From: Pseudomonas yamanorum
GTDB taxonomy: Bacteria; Pseudomonadota; Gammaproteobacteria; Pseudomonadales; Pseudomonadaceae
Assembly: GCF_013386765.1 (NCBI RefSeq)
Contig: NZ_JACARE010000025.1
Location: 1-64,000, forward strand
Length of the DNA: 64,000 nucleotides
Direction: 5' to 3'
This document shows, piece after piece, positions 49,730 to 59,411 of the stretch. Numbering within the stretch: position 1 is the stretch's first letter; each line of letters starts with the position of its first letter. The notes under the pieces were generated by a model. That model was not told the DNA's origin. It was given only the letters and a program-made list of their open reading frames with translations, and did no database searches. The position numbers and the translations under genes were made by a program.

Positions 49730-51136
49730 TTAGTGCATGAAACCTTCCATGAACCCGGCGACGCCGCTGGCCAGCTTGCGGCGCCACGGCGCGGTGTTGG
49801 GGTTGGCCAGCACCTGGTCTTCGTGGACAAAGCTGCGAATGATTGCGTTGTAACCCAGCCAGCGGCAGGGTTCCGGTTCCCAGGCCTTGAGCCCGTCCAG
49901 CCGGCCCGGCTGGATGACCCACGGCTGCTGTACCAGGGGCGTATCGAGCCCCAGGATCAAGTCCGCCAAGGTGCGGCCGCCCAGATTGCTGGCCCCTACG
50001 CCCTCGCCGCCGTAACCACCGGCCAGCGCAATGCCTGCCGCGTGATCGCAAAGCATGTGTGGTTTGAAGCGTCGGGACATGCCCAGGTTGCCGCCCCACG
50101 CGTGGGTGATTCGGACTTTTTTAAGCTGCGGAAATAGCTCGCCGAACAGGTAGCGACGCAGCTCGATTTCGCCCTCGGTGAGCTCGAAGTTGTGCCGCAA
50201 CTTGCCGGCAAACTGATAACCGCCACGAGCACCGAACACCAGGCGGTTGTCTGCCGAGCGCTGGCCGTAGGTGACCTGGCGGCTGCTTTCGCCGAAGGCC
50301 TGGCCCCGGCTCAAGCCAATCTCATCCCAGGTACTGGCCGGCAACGGCTCGGTGGCGACGATCAAGCTCTGCACCGGCAACTGATAGCGGCCCAGCGGAG
50401 CCAGGGTGGTGGCATACCCTTCAACCGCCGGCACCACCCAGGAGGCGCGCACCGAGGCTTTTGCCGTGCGCAAGCTGCCGGACTGCCAGTGGGTAACGGG
50501 GCTGTTTTCGTAGATCCTGACGCCCATCTGCTCCACCACACGGGCCAGGCCGCGCACCAGCTTGGCCGGGTGAATCGTGGCGACGTGGGGGGCATAGATG
50601 CCGCCGTAGGGCTTGGCAATGCGGATTTGTTCGGCCAACTGCTGCGGGCCGAGCCAACGGTAATCGTCCTCGGTCAGGCCCTGGCTGTGGAGTTTGGCCA
50701 GGTACGCCCGCAGGGTGGTTTCCTGTTCGGGATAACGCGCGGCGCAATACAGCACGCCGCCCTTGCGGTAGTCGCAGTCGATGCCTTCACGCTCGATCAC
50801 CTGGGCCACTTCATCGGGAATCGCGTGCAGCAGGTCGAACGAGGCCCGGCGCTGCTCCGGGGACAAGCCGGCCAGCAGCCGGTCTTCCCCCAGCAGGTTG
50901 CCCATCAGCCAGCCGCCGTTACGGCCTGAGGCGCCAAACCCGGCGGTTTGCGCCTCGATGATGGCGATCTTCAGCTCGGGAGACTGGCGCTTCAGGTAAT
51001 ACGCAGTCCACAGCCCGGTGTAGCCGGCGCCGATAATGGCCACGTTGACGTCCAGGTCCTGTTCCAGGGACGGCCGCGCCACCAGCGGCTCGTCCAGCTG
51101 GTCCATCCATAAACTGATATTGCGCCATGCAGGCAT
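49730..51136 (-). CDS. FAD-dependent amine oxidoreductase (PuuB/DadA-like)
   Basis: A 468-residue DAO-family flavoprotein. The dinucleotide fold NVAIIGAGYTGLWTAYYLKR and the family motif GFGASGRNGGWLMG are present. It looks like gamma-glutamylputrescine oxidase and related enzymes that oxidise amines after uptake. ATG 51136 with GGAG 6 bases before. The order oxidase, cupin, binding protein suggests a polyamine use operon, probably under the AraC gene upstream. Confidence 0.88.
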   Translation of the reverse strand: MPAWRNISLWMDQLDEPLVARPSLEQDLDVNVAIIGAGYTGLWTAYYLKRQSPELKIAIIEAQTAGFGASGRNGGWLMGNLLGEDRLLAGLSPEQRRASFDLLHAIPDEVAQVIEREGIDCDYRKGGVLYCAARYPEQETTLRAYLAKLHSQGLTEDDYRWLGPQQLAEQIRIAKPYGGIYAPHVATIHPAKLVRGLARVVEQMGVRIYENSPVTHWQSGSLRTAKASVRASWVVPAVEGYATTLAPLGRYQLPVQSLIVATEPLPASTWDEIGLSRGQAFGESSRQVTYGQRSADNRLVFGARGGYQFAGKLRHNFELTEGEIELRRYLFGELFPQLKKVRITHAWGGNLGMSRRFKPHMLCDHAAGIALAGGYGGEGVGASNLGGRTLADLILGLDTPLVQQPWVIQPGRLDGLKAWEPEPCRWLGYNAIIRSFVHEDQVLANPNTAPWRRKLASGVAGFMEGFMH

Positions 51137-51185
51137 GCCAAGCTCCACCACCACACTTCGATGGCGGTGATCCTAGAGCCTGGCC

Positions 51186-52001
51186 TCAGGGACTGTCTTG
51201 CGCGCGTGCACGCAGGGAAATTTGTTTGACGTAGGCCTTGGGCGACTGGCCGGTGTGCTGGCGGAAACAGCTATAGAACGCTGACGTTGAATTGAAACCG
51301 GCAGCAAACGCCAGTTCGTCAATGCGGATCGGCGGCGTGGCCTTGTCCAGTGCCGCCAGCAGGTGCTGGAGACGCGCCTGGTTGACGTAGCGATAGAAAC
51401 TTTGGCCCAGCACCTGGTTCAACAGGTAGGAAATCTGGTTGCGGCTGTACCCGCACTCCTTCGCCACTCGCTGCAAATCCAGCTCGGGGTCCAGGTACGG
51501 TTGCTGGCGCTGGAAGTACTGCTGCAAGTCATTGGCCATGTAGCTCAATTGCTGGGGCGACAGGCCCAGGCGGCTGACGGTCGGGCGTGTGGTCTCGCTG
51601 CGGCTGGAGGACTGCTCGTGCACCAAAGACGCGTATTCGTTGACCCGCCAGATCAGGCCGTCGCGCACGGTGATGGCTTCGCTGGTACGAAACGACACCA
51701 GGCCCTGGCCACCGCGCAAGGTGATGCGGTACTGGATGAACGCCGTATCGCCGTCGGCGCGAATGCGGTCGGTGTGCTCGATCGCTTCATCCGCACCACG
51801 GGGCATGCTGGCTTGCAGGTACTCACGCAGTTCGCCTGCCCCTACGACCCGGTTCTGGAAGAAATCGTGGTACTGGATGTCCGGGTGGTAGTACGACATC
51901 ACGCCGTCCAGGTCCCGGTGTTTCCAGCACAAATGATGGCGCAGCACCAGCTCTCCGGTGGCTTGGGTCTGCAGTGAATCATCCGGGACGAAGTCGGGCA
52001 T
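51186..52001 (-). CDS. AraC family regulator with N-terminal NTF2-like (SnoaL) domain
   Basis: A 271-residue protein. Residues 1 to about 130 look like a SnoaL-type NTF2 fold (HRDLDGVMSYYHPDIQYHDF, then VVGAGELREYL and YRITLRGG). From about 165 there is an AraC DNA-binding domain (LQRVAKECGYSRNQISYLLN, LAFAAGFNSTSAFYSCFRQH and TGQSP). The NTF2 pocket may bind the inducer. The gene lies 49 bases before the oxidase on the same strand. Confidence 0.85.
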   Translation of the reverse strand: MPDFVPDDSLQTQATGELVLRHHLCWKHRDLDGVMSYYHPDIQYHDFFQNRVVGAGELREYLQASMPRGADEAIEHTDRIRADGDTAFIQYRITLRGGQGLVSFRTSEAITVRDGLIWRVNEYASLVHEQSSSRSETTRPTVSRLGLSPQQLSYMANDLQQYFQRQQPYLDPELDLQRVAKECGYSRNQISYLLNQVLGQSFYRYVNQARLQHLLAALDKATPPIRIDELAFAAGFNSTSAFYSCFRQHTGQSPKAYVKQISLRARAQDSP

Positions 52002-52261
52002 GGGGCGCTCAAAGGCTGGTGGAACCAGCGAGCTTGCCGAACTTTCCAGGTGGCTTCAATGGCCAATTGACAGTTCTGACTAATGGCCTTTCGCCCACTA
52101 ATGCGTAGGACATGACCCACATCAACTTTCTTGAAAACAACCGCCGAACGGGACAAAAAAACTCCCCTGCCGGATGCGAACGAATGCTATTTTTAGAGCT
52201 CAAGACGGCCATGACCAGTGACGGTGATGGCGCCCCTGCAGCGAGCTAAAGGAAGCGCTCA

Positions 52262-52534
52262 ATGAACAAGGTGGGCAACATGAATAAAGTGACGTTCCCC
52301 AACGCCTGCCAGCTGATGCGCTGGCATTTTCATCCCATGGGCTTTGAGGCGAGCATGGACGCTCCCGGCAGTATGATCGCCCGCCTGTTCGACCGCGCCA
52401 GCGGAGAAACCCTGATCGCCATTGCCGGCATTCCCTGCGCCACCGTCATGAACGCTGCCGACGTGGAGCGGATCATCGAAGCCGTGGAGGATGAGCTGGA
52501 GTCGTTTGTGCTGCCGTTGTCGTTGCGGGCTTAA
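52262..52534 (+). CDS. DUF1652 family protein
   Basis: A 90-residue protein of a Pseudomonas-limited family; the segment NACQLMRWHFHPMGFEASMD is characteristic. No function is known to me. AAAGGAAG precedes ATG 52262; a second start at 52280 (MNKVTF) also has a ribosome site and matches homologues better. The 260-base gap to the divergent AraC gene contains two AATGGCC copies and no firm operator. Confidence 0.8.
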   Translation: MNKVGNMNKVTFPNACQLMRWHFHPMGFEASMDAPGSMIARLFDRASGETLIAIAGIPCATVMNAADVERIIEAVEDELESFVLPLSLRA

Positions 52535-52553
52535 TCTGGCGGCGCGAGTACCC

Positions 52554-52663
52554 TGTGGCGAGGGAGCTTGCTCCCGCTGGACCGGGCTGGCGCTCCAGTG
52601 CGAAGCGCTCCCAGGATTTTGGGGCCGCTTCGCAGCCCAGCGGGAGCAAGCTCCCTCGCCACA
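52554..52663. repeat. REPIN, family A
   Basis: Inverted arms at 52554-52580 and 52637-52663 between the convergent DUF1652 and UvrD-like genes, loop about 56 bases. A likely bidirectional transcript end. Confidence 0.85.
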
Positions 52664-52681
52664 GCAGTTTGATGTCACTGC

Positions 52682-55150
52682 TTATGAATTCTGGGTGCGC
52701 TGGTCATCAAAAAACGCTTTGTCCCCGGCCACCCGGTCCGACGCCTTTGGCACATTCACCCCTTGGCCATCCTGGCTTTCGACATACCAATAGCAATGGC
52801 TCACCGCCCGGGTAATCCCCACATAGGCCAGCCGCAGCACTTCGTCTTTTTGCGCGCTGTCGTAAGGCTCGGTGTCGCCGTCCTTGCCCAGGCCCGCCAG
52901 GCGGTACACCTGGTTTTTGTAAGGCGAACAGGTCAAGTGCTGGCAATCTCCCAGCAGGAATACCGCATCCGCTTGCAGGCCCTTGGCACTGTGATAGGTC
53001 AGTTGCTTGAGCCGGCGGGCGTCATACGGCAAGCTAGAATCCACATTAACAACAGACTGAATATGCTCTTGTATCAATAGCTTATCGCTGCTTTTTCGAT
53101 ACAGCATTAATATCGAGTCACCCTTTTGGTAGTGCGCCAGCAGTTGCTGGCCCAACGCCGCGTCGTCACGATCACGCACCGTGACAGGCACCAATGCTTT
53201 CGGGGTTCCACTCGCCTTGGCTTTCTTGCCGCTGATGGCCGGGGCAGCACGCACGATGTGTTCGGCCGCGTCGATAACGTGCTGGTGGCTGCGGTAGTTC
53301 TCGCCCAGCATCACCCGCGTGGTCGCCGGTGACGGGAATTCCTTGTTGAACTCCATGAAGTACTTGGGCGAACTGCCCCGCCAGCCATAAATCGACTGCC
53401 AGTCATCCCCCACGCACAACAGCGAAGAACGCTGGGCGCCACGGCCCACATGCATGGCCGGCCCGCGACTGCGGATCTCCCGCAGGCTGGCGCGGATCCA
53501 CGAGACGATCTGCGGGGATACGTCCTGGAACTCGTCGATCATCAGGTGCGACATCGGCCGCAGCAGCGGGTCGCTGAGCAGCTTGAGGTTTTCCGGGGTG
53601 TTTTCGCCGAACAGCGAGAACATCCGGTTGTAGGTCATGACCGGTGGTGACTGGTCCAGCAGATGGTCTTCCAGGGCCTTCCAGAAAATGCTCAGGGCTT
53701 CGAAGTAAAAACGGTCCGGGTCGTCCTTGGCAAAGCTCATCTTGCCGACGGCGGTGGGCACGTCCAGCCCGAGGTTTTCGATAAACCCGGCGGCGGCGAC
53801 AAAGCTGTCCAGCAGCGGCGCTGAACCCAGTTCGCCCTTGACCTTGTAATCGAAGCCCGGGCCCGCTGTGGCATCGCCCGCCAAACTGCTCAGAAGTCTC
53901 TTGGATGATTCGTAACTCTCAAACCATATCAACGGCTTACGGCAGAAAGCTTGAAACAGAGTGCGCTTGACGGCCCACTCTGCGCGTACCGAGAGCTTCG
54001 AACCGGGACGGCTGACCTGGGCGTTTTCCCGCGGGTCGAAACCCAGCACTACCCAGGCATCCAGCTCGGCAATGTAACCATGGCAGTGAAACTGTGCGCC
54101 GTTTATGTCGAAGGTCTGGCGATTGGGCTCGATGCCCTTGATCGGCCAGGCGCCGGCGCGAAACCACAGGTCTTCGATCACATCGCAGAGTTCTTCATCG
54201 CGCTTGGCCGCCAGTTCGGTCACCGCCACGCGCTTCTGCACGTCCGGATGGTCCCGTTCCAGTTCCTTGAGTTGCAGGGCATGCCGCGCCAAAGGGGCAA
54301 TCAGCTCGCGAAAGCGCGCGTGGCGGCCATGCAACTGGTGATAGCAGGCATTGAGCTGCTGGCGCTGGGCCTCGTTGATCCGCAGTTCAAAGGGGTTGCT
54401 GTCGGCTTCATCAAAGCCCGCTTCGGTGCGGGTATTGAGGTTCTCAAAAGCTTGCAGCCGCTCAAGGCCCGGCAGGCTGCGCACCATCGGCAGAATGCGC
54501 GAGTGAAAGGTGCGCACCACCGCTTGCGCCTCTTTCATACCAAGGGGTTGGCCCCACAAGGCGAGAATTTCCATGAGCTTGTTGATGAAGTCCTTGCGCG
54601 ACTCGCGGGTGAAAGTCACCACGGTCATCGAGCTCAGCTCAAAGCCCAGGTAATGGGTCAGCAGCAGGATACGCAGCACCAGCGAGGTCGATTTACCCGC
54701 GCCGGCGCCCGCGATCACTGAGGTGGACGGCGTATCACTGAAGATCATCTTCCATTGGGCCACGCTCGGCTGGGCATGGGCCGGCAGCAGGCGTGCCACG
54801 TCGGCCTTGATGCGTTTCTTCAATTCGGCGGTCAATGGCAGGCGCCAGTCGTCGAACAGGTCGTCGTCGACACCCGGCGCAGTGTGTTCATCCGGCCGAA
54901 AGTCGCGAATCAGCAGGACCTGACGGCCCTCTTCGATGCCGTCCGCCTTGCCTTCCTGATAACCGTACTCCACGCCTGCCGTATGGCCGCTGCGAAAGCC
55001 GTCGGCCTGGCCATGCAGCCAGGAGAATCGATGCTGGGCGCGCAGGCGCGTGAGGCCGTGGCCGAATAATCGGGCGGCCAGCCGTTTCAACAGGGGCATT
55101 TCGGCCAGTGGCCGCAGTTCGGGAGGCAGATCGGGGGTGTGTTGCGGCAC
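52682..55150 (-). CDS. UvrD/Rep-like DNA helicase
   Basis: An 822-residue superfamily 1 helicase. After an unusual N-terminal region of about 130 residues (FRSGHTAGVEYGYQEGKADG) come the Q motif, Walker A VIAGAGAGKST, motif Ia VTFTRESRKDF, Walker B LMIDEFQDVSPQIV, motif III VGDDWQSIYGWRGSSP and motifs V-VI (TYHSAKGLQADAVFLLGD and AYVGITRAVSHCYW). It is likely an ATP-dependent 3'-5' helicase for repair or replication restart. A single gene between REPIN and pirin. Confidence 0.88.
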   Translation of the reverse strand: MPQHTPDLPPELRPLAEMPLLKRLAARLFGHGLTRLRAQHRFSWLHGQADGFRSGHTAGVEYGYQEGKADGIEEGRQVLLIRDFRPDEHTAPGVDDDLFDDWRLPLTAELKKRIKADVARLLPAHAQPSVAQWKMIFSDTPSTSVIAGAGAGKSTSLVLRILLLTHYLGFELSSMTVVTFTRESRKDFINKLMEILALWGQPLGMKEAQAVVRTFHSRILPMVRSLPGLERLQAFENLNTRTEAGFDEADSNPFELRINEAQRQQLNACYHQLHGRHARFRELIAPLARHALQLKELERDHPDVQKRVAVTELAAKRDEELCDVIEDLWFRAGAWPIKGIEPNRQTFDINGAQFHCHGYIAELDAWVVLGFDPRENAQVSRPGSKLSVRAEWAVKRTLFQAFCRKPLIWFESYESSKRLLSSLAGDATAGPGFDYKVKGELGSAPLLDSFVAAAGFIENLGLDVPTAVGKMSFAKDDPDRFYFEALSIFWKALEDHLLDQSPPVMTYNRMFSLFGENTPENLKLLSDPLLRPMSHLMIDEFQDVSPQIVSWIRASLREIRSRGPAMHVGRGAQRSSLLCVGDDWQSIYGWRGSSPKYFMEFNKEFPSPATTRVMLGENYRSHQHVIDAAEHIVRAAPAISGKKAKASGTPKALVPVTVRDRDDAALGQQLLAHYQKGDSILMLYRKSSDKLLIQEHIQSVVNVDSSLPYDARRLKQLTYHSAKGLQADAVFLLGDCQHLTCSPYKNQVYRLAGLGKDGDTEPYDSAQKDEVLRLAYVGITRAVSHCYWYVESQDGQGVNVPKASDRVAGDKAFFDDQRTQNS

Positions 55151-55368
55151 GCGGACTCCTGCGATGCTTTAACTCGGACAAGAGCCCTATGTTCGCCGCA
55201 AATGCCCCTCAGTTCCAGCCAATTGCTTTGGGCTCATGCAGTTAGGCGATGAAGTGAAGATAAGCTCTGAGCATCGGCATCGAAGCATTCGATAGGAATC
55301 CTGCATTTTTTACGCTTTTTATCGATCTGGCGCTGATGGATCATGGCCCCCATCCACAGGAGACGATC

Positions 55369-56064
55369 ATGCTCGAACTTCGACCTTTCAACACCCTGGG
55401 CGGCGCCAACCATGGTTGGCTGGACGCTCACCACCACTTTTCCTTCGCCGAATACCACGACCCCAAGCGTATGCACTGGGGCAACCTGCGCGTCTGGAAC
55501 GATGACCTTATCGCGCCAGGCACCGGCTTTCCACAGCACCCGCACCGGGACATGGAAATCATCACTTATGTGCGTGAAGGCGCCATCAGCCATGCCGACA
55601 ACCTGGGCAACAAGGGCCGTACCGAGGCCGGCGACGTGCAGGTGATGAGCGCAGGCACCGGGATCGCCCACAGCGAATACAACCTGGAAGCCACGCCGAC
55701 CAAGATTTTCCAGATATGGATCATTCCCAACGAGGCCGGTTTACCGCCGTCGTGGGGCGCCAAGCCGTTTCCGAAGGGTGACCGCGAGGGTTTTGTGACC
55801 TTGGCCAGTGGCAAGGCCGGAGACAGCGAAAGCCTGCGTATTCGTGCTGACGCACGGCTGGTGGCGGCGAACTTGAAAGCCGGTGAAAGTGCCGAGTATC
55901 GGCTGGACAGCGGGCGCCGGGCGTATCTGGTGCCGGCCACCGGGGTGATTGAAGTCAATGGCTTGCGTGCACAGGCTCGAGACGGTGTGGCGGTTGAAGA
56001 TGAGCCGGTGCTGCGGGTGACGGCGGTTGAAGACAGCGAGATCGTGTTGGTCGACCTGGCTTGA
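55369..56064 (+). CDS. Pirin family protein (YhhW-like)
   Basis: A 231-residue bicupin. The metal-binding residues stand in GFPQHPHRDMEIIT and TGIAHSEYN, as in YhhW and pirin, some of which have quercetin dioxygenase activity. ATG 55369 has AGGAG upstream. Gene stands alone; no regulator is linked. Confidence 0.9.
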   Translation: MLELRPFNTLGGANHGWLDAHHHFSFAEYHDPKRMHWGNLRVWNDDLIAPGTGFPQHPHRDMEIITYVREGAISHADNLGNKGRTEAGDVQVMSAGTGIAHSEYNLEATPTKIFQIWIIPNEAGLPPSWGAKPFPKGDREGFVTLASGKAGDSESLRIRADARLVAANLKAGESAEYRLDSGRRAYLVPATGVIEVNGLRAQARDGVAVEDEPVLRVTAVEDSEIVLVDLA

Positions 56065-56075
56065 CTGAATTTAAA

Positions 56076-56185
56076 TGTGGCGAGGGAGCTTGCTCCCGCT
56101 GGAGCGCGTAGCGCTCCCAAGATTTTGGGGCCGCTTCGCAGCCCAGCGGGAGCAAGCTCCCTCGCCACACAAGCTCCCTGCCACA
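56076..56185. repeat. REPIN, family A, with one extra half-unit
   Basis: Arms at 56076-56102 and 56143-56169, between the convergent pirin and pgm genes. One additional degraded unit (CAAGCTCCCTGCCACA, 56170-56185) follows the right arm, the same kind of extension seen at 4365 and 36960. Confidence 0.8.
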
Positions 56186-56215
56186 GGTTAATCAGTCACA
56201 GGTGCAATTGGGGTG

Positions 56216-57862
56216 TCAGTTAGACGAGATCGCCCCGTCCACCAACACCTGCGCCTCTTCCACCAGTTGCTTGAGGTGATCCTCACCCATAAAGCTCTCG
56301 GCGTAGATCTTGTAGATGTCCTCGGTGCCCGATGGCCGTGCGGCAAACCAGCCGTTTTCGGTCATGACTTTCAGCCCGCCAATCGCCTGGTCGTTACCCG
56401 GCGCATGGCTGAGGATCTGCTGGATGCTTTCCCCCGCCAATTGCTTGGACGTTACCTGGTCCGGCGACAGCTTGCCCAGCAAGGCTTTCTGCGCCGGGGT
56501 GGCCTTGGCGTCGACGCGGATTGCGAAGGGTTCACCCAGCGCGTCAGTCAGCCCACGGTAGATCTGGCTCGGGTCCTGGCCTTTGCGCGAGGTCATCTCT
56601 GCCGCCAGCAATGCCGGGATCAGGCCGTCCTTGTCGGTGCTCCAGACGCTGCCGTCCTTGCGCAGGAATGAGGCCCCGGCGCTTTCTTCGCCGCCAAAAC
56701 CCAGGGAGCCATCGAACAGGCCATCGGCAAACCACTTGAAGCCCACCGGCACTTCGTACAGGCGGCGGCCAATGCGCTTGGCGACGCGATCGATCAAACC
56801 GCTGCTGACCACGGTCTTGCCCACGGCCGCATCCGCACGCCACTCAGGACGGTTCTGGAACAGGTAGTCGATGGACACCGCGAGGTAGTTGTTCGGCGCC
56901 AGCAAGCCACCGGACGGTGTCACGATGCCGTGGCGGTCGTGGTCCGGGTCGCAGGCAAAGGCCACGTCGTAACGGTCCTTGAGGCCGATCAAGCCTTGCA
57001 TGGCGTAGCTGGAGGACGGGTCCATGCGGATCTGGCCGTCCCAGTCGACGCTCATGAAGCGGAAGGTCGAATCGACTTCGGTGTTCACCACGTCGAGGTT
57101 CAGGCGGTGATGCTCGGCGATGGCCGACCAATAACGCACCCCTGCTCCACCCAGTGGATCAACGCCCAGGCGCAGGCCAGCGCTGCGGATCGCATCAAAG
57201 TCGATGACGTTGACCAGGTCGGCCACGTAGGTGTTGAGGTAGTCGTGGCGATGGGTGGTGTCGGCCTTCAGCGCCTGGGCGTGGGTGATGCGCTTGACCC
57301 CGGCCAGCTTGTTGCCCAGCAGTTCGTTGGCCTTTGCTTCGATCCACTTGGTGATGTGGGTATCGGCCGGGCCGCCGTTGGGCGGGTTGTATTTGTAGCC
57401 GCCGCTTTGTGGCGGGTTATGGGACGGCGTGATCACGATGCCGTCGGCCAGGCCGCTGGTGCGGCCGCGGTTGTAGCAAATAATGGCGTGGGAAATCGCC
57501 GGTGTCGGGGTGTACTCATCGCCTTCGGCGAGCATCACGTGCACGCCATTGGCGGCCAGCACTTCCAGGGCGCTGGCGCCGGCTGGCGTGGACAGCGCGT
57601 GGGTGTCCAGACCGACGAACAACGGGCCGTCGATGCCCTGGGCTTCACGGTAAAGGCAAATCGCCTGGCTGATGGCAAGCACGTGCCATTCATTGAAGCT
57701 CAGGTCGAACGAGCTGCCCCGGTGCCCGGAGGTACCAAAGGCGACGCGTTGGGTGGAGATCGCTGCATCAGGCTGGCCGGTGTAATAGGCCGTTACCAGT
57801 CGCGGGATGTCTACCAGCAGTTGAGCTGGTGCCGGCTTGCCCGCAAAAGGACTGAGAGTCAT
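56216..57862 (-). CDS. pgm: Phosphoglucomutase, alpha-D-glucose specific
   Basis: A 548-residue enzyme interconverting glucose-1-phosphate and glucose-6-phosphate. The catalytic phospho-Ser147 is in VITPSHNPPQSGGYKY, the Mg loop is CDPDHDRHG, the sugar loop GGEESAG, and the N-terminal FGTSGHRGSS matches. GAGG precedes the ATG. It supplies or drains glycogen, trehalose and polysaccharide precursors. Monocistronic by position. Confidence 0.95.
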   Translation of the reverse strand: MTLSPFAGKPAPAQLLVDIPRLVTAYYTGQPDAAISTQRVAFGTSGHRGSSFDLSFNEWHVLAISQAICLYREAQGIDGPLFVGLDTHALSTPAGASALEVLAANGVHVMLAEGDEYTPTPAISHAIICYNRGRTSGLADGIVITPSHNPPQSGGYKYNPPNGGPADTHITKWIEAKANELLGNKLAGVKRITHAQALKADTTHRHDYLNTYVADLVNVIDFDAIRSAGLRLGVDPLGGAGVRYWSAIAEHHRLNLDVVNTEVDSTFRFMSVDWDGQIRMDPSSSYAMQGLIGLKDRYDVAFACDPDHDRHGIVTPSGGLLAPNNYLAVSIDYLFQNRPEWRADAAVGKTVVSSGLIDRVAKRIGRRLYEVPVGFKWFADGLFDGSLGFGGEESAGASFLRKDGSVWSTDKDGLIPALLAAEMTSRKGQDPSQIYRGLTDALGEPFAIRVDAKATPAQKALLGKLSPDQVTSKQLAGESIQQILSHAPGNDQAIGGLKVMTENGWFAARPSGTEDIYKIYAESFMGEDHLKQLVEEAQVLVDGAISSN

Positions 57863-57968
57863 GCATAAACCTCTGAAAGAGAAGGATTCGGAAAAAGAGT
57901 GCAGTTTACTGGGAGTTGGACTGCTCCGCGACGTTATAAATCCTACAACAATCAGCGAAATTTCATTC

Positions 57969-59375
57969 TTATTCGGTCTGCGCCTGCTTCAACGCCAGGG
58001 CCAGGTCACCCAGAGCATTCCCCAGGTTATGCGCCCCGTCGAAGGTATGGCTAAGCCGCAGATGCTGGCAGTGCAGACCGCTGATGCTGAATAACTCCCC
58101 CGGCGCGATCACCACCTGCCGGCCCAGCAGCCGCTGAAACACCTGGCGCATGTCCACCGCCGCCCGCGAGCGCAACCAGAAGGTCGCGCCAGCCGCCGGC
58201 ATCCGGTAGGTCACCTGATCCCCCAGGTGCTCATCCAGGCGCAGGCTCATCAGCCGGGCCTGCTCCTTGAGTTGCGGTCGCAAGTCCCGCAGGTGCTGGT
58301 CGATCCGCCCGCTTTGATAAAGCCGCGCAATCGCCCGCTGGCGGATAGGCGACAGGCAGAATGCGCGCAGCAGGAACTGGCGTTGCAACTCACTGCTGAG
58401 ATGACTCGACAGCAAGTAGCCAAAGGGCGCCTCCGGGCCGAGCATTTTCTCGAAGGTGGAAAACACCATCAGCCGCTCGGGGTTGGCCAGGTCTCGCAGT
58501 GGGCTGATCGGCTGCTCGAAGCCCAGTTCGCCATAGCTGTCATTTTCTAACAGCCAACAGCCATGCCGGTTCAGTAACCCCACCAACTGCATGCGGTCAG
58601 GGTTGGGCAGCGCGATCCCTGACGGCAGGCTCACGCCCGACGACAACAGCGCCAATTGCACCGGCTCGTGGGTCAGCAATTGTTCTAGCAGCATCAGGTC
58701 CAGGCCGCCCTGCGCCGTAAAAGGCAGTTCGATGATCCTTACGCCCGCCCCCTGCAACAGCCGCAGAATCAGCCAATCACAGGGTGACTCGACGATGACG
58801 GCGGCGCCTTTGAGCCCGAGCACCTCAATCAGGATTTCGAGCACCCCGCGCAGATCGGCACCGATATACACCTCGTCCGCCTGCCAACAGCGCGTCGGCG
58901 ACGAGGTGTAGCGGGCCGCGAGGGCCGCGCGCAGTTCCCAGACGCCACACGGCTGCGACCAGGGCTGCAAATGGCGCGGGTAGTGACGCAACAATTCACG
59001 CTCCAGCAGCAACAGTGCCCCGTCCAGAGACGCCCCCAGTGCCGGTTCATCGGCGCTGAGCACCAGCATGCCCGGGCGGCGCGCACTGGCGTAGAGACGC
59101 TCCAGCAGGTCGCCACCGTTGCTGCCTGGCGGTTTATTCAACACCGGCCAGGCGTAATAGCCCGACTTGGCCACCGAATACACCCGGCCTTCCTTCTCCA
59201 GCAGCGAATACGCGTATTGAATGGTCGAGATCGACACATTCAGGCGCACCGACAGCTGGCGCAATGAGGGCAATTTCACCCGGGCCTCGGCGCCGACCTC
59301 GCTGATGAGGTTGATCATGTAGCGATACACCGCCTGGTAGGCGAACTCGGTTTGCCGGTCGTCCTTGAGGCTCAT
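57969..59375 (-). CDS. MocR-type (GntR/aminotransferase) transcriptional regulator
   Basis: A 468-residue chimera: N-terminal GntR winged helix (SLRQLSVRLNVSISTIQYAY) and a fold-type I aminotransferase-like domain. The PLP lysine position is in FSTFEKMLGPEAPFGYLLS. Such proteins bind PLP-linked ligands and regulate neighbouring genes. It starts 36 bases after the unknown 467-residue gene, so they form one operon. No PLP or amino acid synthesis gene is adjacent. Confidence 0.88.
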   Translation of the reverse strand: MSLKDDRQTEFAYQAVYRYMINLISEVGAEARVKLPSLRQLSVRLNVSISTIQYAYSLLEKEGRVYSVAKSGYYAWPVLNKPPGSNGGDLLERLYASARRPGMLVLSADEPALGASLDGALLLLERELLRHYPRHLQPWSQPCGVWELRAALAARYTSSPTRCWQADEVYIGADLRGVLEILIEVLGLKGAAVIVESPCDWLILRLLQGAGVRIIELPFTAQGGLDLMLLEQLLTHEPVQLALLSSGVSLPSGIALPNPDRMQLVGLLNRHGCWLLENDSYGELGFEQPISPLRDLANPERLMVFSTFEKMLGPEAPFGYLLSSHLSSELQRQFLLRAFCLSPIRQRAIARLYQSGRIDQHLRDLRPQLKEQARLMSLRLDEHLGDQVTYRMPAAGATFWLRSRAAVDMRQVFQRLLGRQVVIAPGELFSISGLHCQHLRLSHTFDGAHNLGNALGDLALALKQAQTE

Positions 59376-59411
59376 CGCGCTTCGCCCGCCGTTACACTCG
59401 GCGCCACCCCC

